64,000 nucleotides of DNA from Rhodococcus antarcticus (GTDB lineage Bacteria; Actinomycetota; Actinomycetes; Mycobacteriales; Mycobacteriaceae), in assembly GCF_026153295.1 (NCBI RefSeq), contig NZ_CP110615.1:2604001-2668000 (forward strand). The letters are read 5' to 3'. A model generated the notes under the pieces. The model ran no database searches, was not told where the DNA came from, and was given only the letters and a program-made list of their open reading frames with translations. The number at the start of each line of letters is the position of its first letter. Positions within the stretch are counted from its first letter, which is position 1. Positions 60,897-64,000 of the stretch are shown in pieces. The position numbers and the translations under genes were made by a program.

Positions 60897-61873
60897 GCTC
60901 CATGTCCGCGACCCCGAAGAAGAAGCTCATGCTCTTCGCCGGTCGGGCGCACCCCGAGCTGGCCACCGAGGTCGCGGAGCAGCTCGGCGTCTCCATCACC
61001 CCGCAGTCGGCCCGCGACTTCGCCAACGGTGAGATCTTCGTGCGGTTCGAGGAGTCGGTGCGCGGCTGCGACGCCTTCGTGCTGCAGAGCCACACCGCAC
61101 CGATCAACACCTGGATCATGGAGCAGCTGATCATGGTGGACGCGCTGAAGCGGGCCTCCGCCAAGCGGATCACGGTGATCATGCCGTTCTACCCCTACGC
61201 CCGGCAGGACAAGAAGCACATGGGCCGCGAGCCCATCTCCGCCCGGCTCATCGCGGACATGTTCAAGACCGCGGGTGCGGACCGGATCATGACCGTCGAC
61301 CTGCACACCGCCCAGATCCAGGGCTTCTTCGACGGTCCGGTGGACCACCTGCTGGCCCACAACCAGCTCTGCGAGCACGTGAGCCGCAAGTACGGGACCG
61401 ACAACGTCACCGTGGTCTCCCCCGACTCCGGGCGCGTGCGGGTCGCGGAGAAGTGGGCCGACACCCTGGGCGGCGCGCCGATCGCGTTCGTGCACAAGAC
61501 CCGCGACCCCCGCGTGCCCAACCAGGTGAAGAGCAACCGGGTGGTCGGCGACGTGGCGGGCCGCACCTGCATCCTGATCGACGACATGATCGACACCGGC
61601 GGGACCATCGCGGGTGCGGTGCAGGTGCTGCGGGACGCGGGAGCGACGGACGTGGTCATCGCGGCCACCCACGGCGTGCTCTCCGACCCCGCCCCCCAGC
61701 GCCTGGCCGAGTCCGGAGCCCGCGAGGTGGTGCTCACCAACACCCTGCCCATCCCGCAGGAGAAGCGCTTCCCGACCCTGACCGTGCTCTCCATCGCCCC
61801 GCTCCTGGCCCAGGCCATCCGCGCGGTGTTCGAGGACGACTCGGTGACCAGCCTGTTCAACGGCAGCGCGTAG
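60893..61873 (+). CDS. prs: Ribose-phosphate pyrophosphokinase
   Basis: Makes PRPP from ribose 5-phosphate and ATP for nucleotides, histidine, tryptophan and, in mycobacteria, decaprenylphosphoryl arabinose. The 326 residues show [18 protein letters not shown], the ATP-site [19 protein letters not shown], divalent-cation motif [20 protein letters not shown] and the PRPP loop [13 protein letters not shown]. The GTG start overlaps the glmU stop (GTGA), so coupling is likely; an internal ATG at 60902 is the alternative. Same glmU-prs order as in mycobacteria. Confidence 0.95.
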   Translation: MSSMSATPKKKLMLFAGRAHPELATEVAEQLGVSITPQSARDFANGEIFVRFEESVRGCDAFVLQSHTAPINTWIMEQLIMVDALKRASAKRITVIMPFYPYARQDKKHMGREPISARLIADMFKTAGADRIMTVDLHTAQIQGFFDGPVDHLLAHNQLCEHVSRKYGTDNVTVVSPDSGRVRVAEKWADTLGGAPIAFVHKTRDPRVPNQVKSNRVVGDVAGRTCILIDDMIDTGGTIAGAVQVLRDAGATDVVIAATHGVLSDPAPQRLAESGAREVVLTNTLPIPQEKRFPTLTVLSIAPLLAQAIRAVFEDDSVTSLFNGSA

Positions 61874-61901
61874 CGACCGGGTCGTCCTCGACCGGGTGGA
61901 C

Positions 61902-61926
61902 CGGTGCTGCAGCACCGCGGTACGAT
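61902..61926 (+). promoter_or_regulatory. Palindrome and predicted -10 upstream of rplY
   Basis: CGGTGCTGCAGCACCG (61902-61917) is a perfect 16-bp palindrome immediately before TACGAT (61921-61926), a plausible -10. It could be the prs terminator, an operator, or both. The leader to the rplY start would be about 165 nt. Confidence 0.4.
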
Positions 61927-62098
61927 CCACCAGTTGTCTCGGCGAGGGTGATCCGCGGTCTCACGGCCGCGGGTCGTCGTGATCGACGTGGCCGCGGTAG
62001 AGCTCGTGCCGCGCCGTGTCCGCTCCGGCGCCCCCGCTCCCGCTCCGGGACCCTGATCGCACCCGCACCTGCGCCACCCACGTCTGAGGAGATCCCCC

Positions 62099-62782
62099 GT
62101 GCCCGGCACCAACACCGCTGTCCGCCTCGCTGCCACGCAGCGCACCGAGTTCGGCAAGGGCGCTGCCCGCCGCACCCGTCGTGACGGCAACGTCCCCGCC
62201 GTGCTCTACGGCCACGGCACCGACCCGGTCCACCTGTCCCTGCCGTCGCTGGACTTCGCCCGCGTGCTGCGCGACAACGGCACCAACGCGGTCGTGACGA
62301 TCGCCGTCGGCAGCGACGAGCACCTGGCGCTGGTCAAGACCGTCGTCGTGCACCCCATCCGCAACTACATCGAGCACTGCGACCTGCTGGTCATCCGTCG
62401 CGGCGAGAAGGTCACCGTCGAGATCAACGTGGTGCTCGTCGGCGAGGCCGCCCCGGGCACGCTGGTGACGCAGGAGTCCAACACGCTCGAGGTCGAGGCC
62501 GACGTGATGAGCATCCCCGACGAGCTCGAGGTGTCCGTCGAGGGCGCCACCGTGGGCACGCAGATCCTCGCCGGCGAGGTCACCCTGCCCGACGGTGCGA
62601 CCCTGGGCTCCGACCCGGAGTCCCTGGTGGTCAACGTGGTCGCGGCCCCCACCGCCGAGGACCTCGAGGCCGAGCTCGACACCGAGGGTGCCGGCGTCGT
62701 CCAGGAGCCCTCCGACGCGGAGGTCGCCGAGGCGCAGACCGAGGCCATCGCCGACGGCGGGGACACGTCCTCCGACGACTGA
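62099..62782 (+). CDS. rplY: 50S ribosomal protein L25/CTC form
   Basis: Binds 5S rRNA in the large subunit. The 227 residues contain the L25 domain (about 1-95: [32 protein letters not shown]) and the CTC/TL5 C-terminal beta domain (about 96-185, [27 protein letters not shown]). An acidic Glu/Asp-rich tail follows. The short enteric form lacks the second domain. GTG start with GAGGAG 6 nt upstream. It has a long, probably structured leader of about 165-225 nt after prs. Confidence 0.95.
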   Translation: MPGTNTAVRLAATQRTEFGKGAARRTRRDGNVPAVLYGHGTDPVHLSLPSLDFARVLRDNGTNAVVTIAVGSDEHLALVKTVVVHPIRNYIEHCDLLVIRRGEKVTVEINVVLVGEAAPGTLVTQESNTLEVEADVMSIPDELEVSVEGATVGTQILAGEVTLPDGATLGSDPESLVVNVVAAPTAEDLEAELDTEGAGVVQEPSDAEVAEAQTEAIADGGDTSSDD

Positions 62783-62850
62783 CCCACCCCTCACGTCCAC
62801 CGGCGGCGCACCACCCCACGCGGGCGGTGCGCCGCTCGTGCGTGGGGACG

Positions 62851-62940
62851 ACCCGGCCGCGCTCCGCGCTGCCCGCACCAACCCGGCCGCGCTCCGCGCT
62901 GCCCGCACCAACCCGGCCGCGCTCCGCGCTGCCCGCACCG
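62851..62940 (+). repeat. 30-bp tandem repeat, three copies, between rplY and pth
   Basis: Three head-to-tail copies of a 30-bp unit beginning ACCCGGCCGCGC (62851-62880, 62881-62910, 62911-62940); the last differs only at its final base. It ends 19 nt before the pth start codon and borders its ribosome binding site. Confidence 0.92.
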
Positions 62941-62959
62941 ACGAGAGCAGGAGCACCCC

Positions 62960-63559
62960 GTGGACGCGTCAGAGCAACCCGGTTCCGGCACCGGCGTGGT
63001 GGTCGGCCTGGGCAACCCGGGGCCGGCCTACGAGCGCACCCGGCACAACGTGGGCTTCGCCGTGGCCGACGAGCTGGCTCGGCGGGTGCAGGCCCGGTTC
63101 GGGGTGCACAAGCGCAGCGGGGCCGACGTGGCCGAGGGGCGCCTGGCCGGGCGCAAGGTGGTGCTGGCCAAGCCCCGGTCCTTCATGAACGTCTCCGGAG
63201 GACCCGTAGCCGGGGTGGTGCAGTTCTTCTCCGTCACCGTGGACGACCTGCTCGTGGTGCACGACGACCTCGACCTCGACCTGGGCCTGGTGCGGCTCAA
63301 GCGGGGCGGGGGCGAGGGCGGGCACAACGGGTTGCGGTCGATCACGAAGTCGCTGGGGAGCAAGGAGTACCTGCGGGTGCGGGTGGGCATCGGGCGCCCG
63401 CCGGGACGGATGGACCCGGCCGACTTCGTTCTCAAGCCGTTCACGAGGGCGGAGGCCGTCGAGGTGGACATCGTGGTGCAGGAGGCCGCGGACGCGGTGG
63501 AGCTGCTGCTGGCGCGCAGCCTCGTCGACGCCCAGAACCAGGTCCACCCCCGGCCGTAG
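62960..63559 (+). CDS. pth: Peptidyl-tRNA hydrolase
   Basis: Releases tRNA from peptidyl-tRNA that drops off ribosomes. The 199 residues have the classic blocks [18 protein letters not shown] (catalytic H at about 29), [27 protein letters not shown] (catalytic Asp) and [15 protein letters not shown] start with AGGAG 8 nt upstream. The 177-bp gap after rplY is mostly a 30-bp tandem repeat; still, rplY-pth cotranscription is the usual arrangement. It is convergent with the acyl-AMP ligase gene. Confidence 0.95.
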   Translation: MDASEQPGSGTGVVVGLGNPGPAYERTRHNVGFAVADELARRVQARFGVHKRSGADVAEGRLAGRKVVLAKPRSFMNVSGGPVAGVVQFFSVTVDDLLVVHDDLDLDLGLVRLKRGGGEGGHNGLRSITKSLGSKEYLRVRVGIGRPPGRMDPADFVLKPFTRAEAVEVDIVVQEAADAVELLLARSLVDAQNQVHPRP

Positions 63560-63566
63560 CGGCGGC

Positions 63567-63596
63567 CGATCCGCGCGGGGGCGATCCGCGCGGGGG
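63567..63596. repeat. 15-bp tandem duplication after pth
   Basis: CGATCCGCGCGGGGG occurs twice head to tail between the convergent pth and acyl-AMP ligase genes. Each copy contains the short palindrome CCGCGCGG, so it may contribute to termination. Confidence 0.6.
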
Positions 63597-63617
63597 CCGG
63601 CGTCCCGCCCCCCGCGG

Positions 63618-64000
63618 TCAGGCCTCGGTGGGCTCGGCGACCAGGTCGGCGGAGGACGAGCGACGCAGCTTGCCCGACGGGGTCTTGGGCAGGGTCCCCG
63701 GCGCGAGCACGCTCACGGTGCGCGGCCGCACGCCCACGGCGCTGACCACGGCGGCCGTCACCTCCTTGCGGATCCGCGCGACCTCGACCGGGTCCCCGGC
63801 CCTGGCGCTCTCCAGGGCCACGCCGAAGGTCTCCCGGCGGTCGCCGGCCTCGATGCGCACGGCCACCACGTTGCCCGCCCGCACCCCGTCGACCTCGCCG
63901 GCCGCCCGCTCGATGTCGGTGGGGTAGATGTTGCGCCCGCCCATGATGATGACGTCCTTGACCCGCCCGCACACCACCACGTGGCCCGCCTCGGTGAGGT
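63618..64000 (-). CDS. Acyl-AMP ligase / acyl-CoA synthetase, 3' part only
   Basis: C-terminal end of an ANL-superfamily adenylating enzyme; the 5' part lies beyond the window edge. Visible are [20 protein letters not shown] (the hinge and A8 region of FadD/fatty-acyl-AMP ligases) and the final domain with catalytic lysine in [14 protein letters not shown]. The RNIYPTDIE motif is typical of FadD32-type fatty-acyl-AMP ligases. In mycobacteria pks16 (Rv1013), an acyl-CoA ligase despite its name, occupies this place next to pth. About 127 residues are in view. Confidence 0.85.
   Translation of the reverse strand, partial: LTEAGHVVVCGRVKDVIIMGGRNIYPTDIERAAGEVDGVRAGNVVAVRIEAGDRRETFGVALESARAGDPVEVARIRKEVTAAVVSAVGVRPRTVSVLAPGTLPKTPSGKLRRSSSADLVAEPTEA

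Noticed and set aside
61874-62098. Riboswitch or ribosomal-protein leader RNA before rplY
   Set aside because: The leader is long and contains a palindrome, but no known riboswitch core or L25 leader structure could be recognised by eye.

Overview
The window is chromosomal DNA of a very GC-rich, mycothiol-producing actinobacterium. Start codons are often GTG, third positions are nearly always G or C, and there is an Mca amidase. Gene content and partial order strongly recall the M. tuberculosis segment Rv1013-Rv1109c (from memory: pth, rplY, prs, glmU, tetR, mfd, mazG, lpqU, eno, ftsB-like, DUF501, ppx, fadA3, SGNH hydrolase, cbs, pra, metB, greA, DUF4307, mca, uppS, hemolysin III, phoH2, fum, glpX, DUF4245, xseB, xseA). 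It therefore looks like a Mycobacteriales/Pseudonocardiales relative; genus and species cannot be decided here. There is no transposase, phage gene, CRISPR array or rRNA.

Layout. 0-12 kb: xseA/xseB, DUF4245, glpX, an ABC exporter with a ferredoxin-NADP reductase, fumC with a small membrane protein, an acyl-CoA ligase and PhoH. 12-19.5 kb: a DUF885 peptidase-like gene, GH13 alpha-glucosidase, CaiB CoA-transferase, cis-prenyl synthase, hemolysin III, an unrecognised Gly-rich protein and DedA. 19.5-29 kb: an envelope/signalling block with the lipid II amidation pair murT-gatD, a histidine kinase and response regulator encoded tail to tail, a DUF1707 protein, an MpaB-like oxygenase, a TrcR/TrcS-like pair and a PlsC acyltransferase. 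29-39 kb: mca, DUF4307, greA, ilvA, metB, a Pra-like protein, cbs, SGNH hydrolase and thiolase. 39-49 kb: Bax inhibitor-1 protein, an odd tRNA with anticodon UAA, type II NADH dehydrogenase, type 5 uracil-DNA glycosylase, S10 peptidase, ppx, DUF501, ftsB-like, eno and two lytic transglycosylases. 49-51 kb: a small island that interrupts the otherwise conserved mazG / lytic-transglycosylase / eno order. It carries a decayed DyP peroxidase (efeB-like) with an iron box and an AbiEi/DUF559 gene bracketed by four GTTGTGC..GCACAAC palindromes. 51-64 kb: mazG, SurA-like lipoprotein, mfd, a frameshifted DUF2809 gene, a sugar dehydrogenase lipoprotein, TetR, tRNA-Gln with a repeat grown from its 3' end, glmU-prs, rplY, pth and the 3' part of an acyl-AMP ligase.

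How genes connect. The core is housekeeping: central carbon (glpX, fumC, eno), sulfur amino acids (cbs, metB), nucleotide and cell-wall precursors (glmU, prs, murT-gatD, uppS), repair (xseAB, mfd, udg, mazG) and translation (rplY, pth, tRNAs). Many genes have a -10-like hexamer 6-8 nt before the start codon, suggesting leaderless mRNAs. A shared 19-bp direct-repeat motif lies upstream of murT-gatD, of the response regulator and of the DUF1707 gene, suggesting one envelope-stress regulon. The least ordinary features are the palindrome-flanked DUF559 island, the class-I tRNA with a UAA anticodon, and the ATTACA-repeat promoter of the unknown Gly-rich protein.
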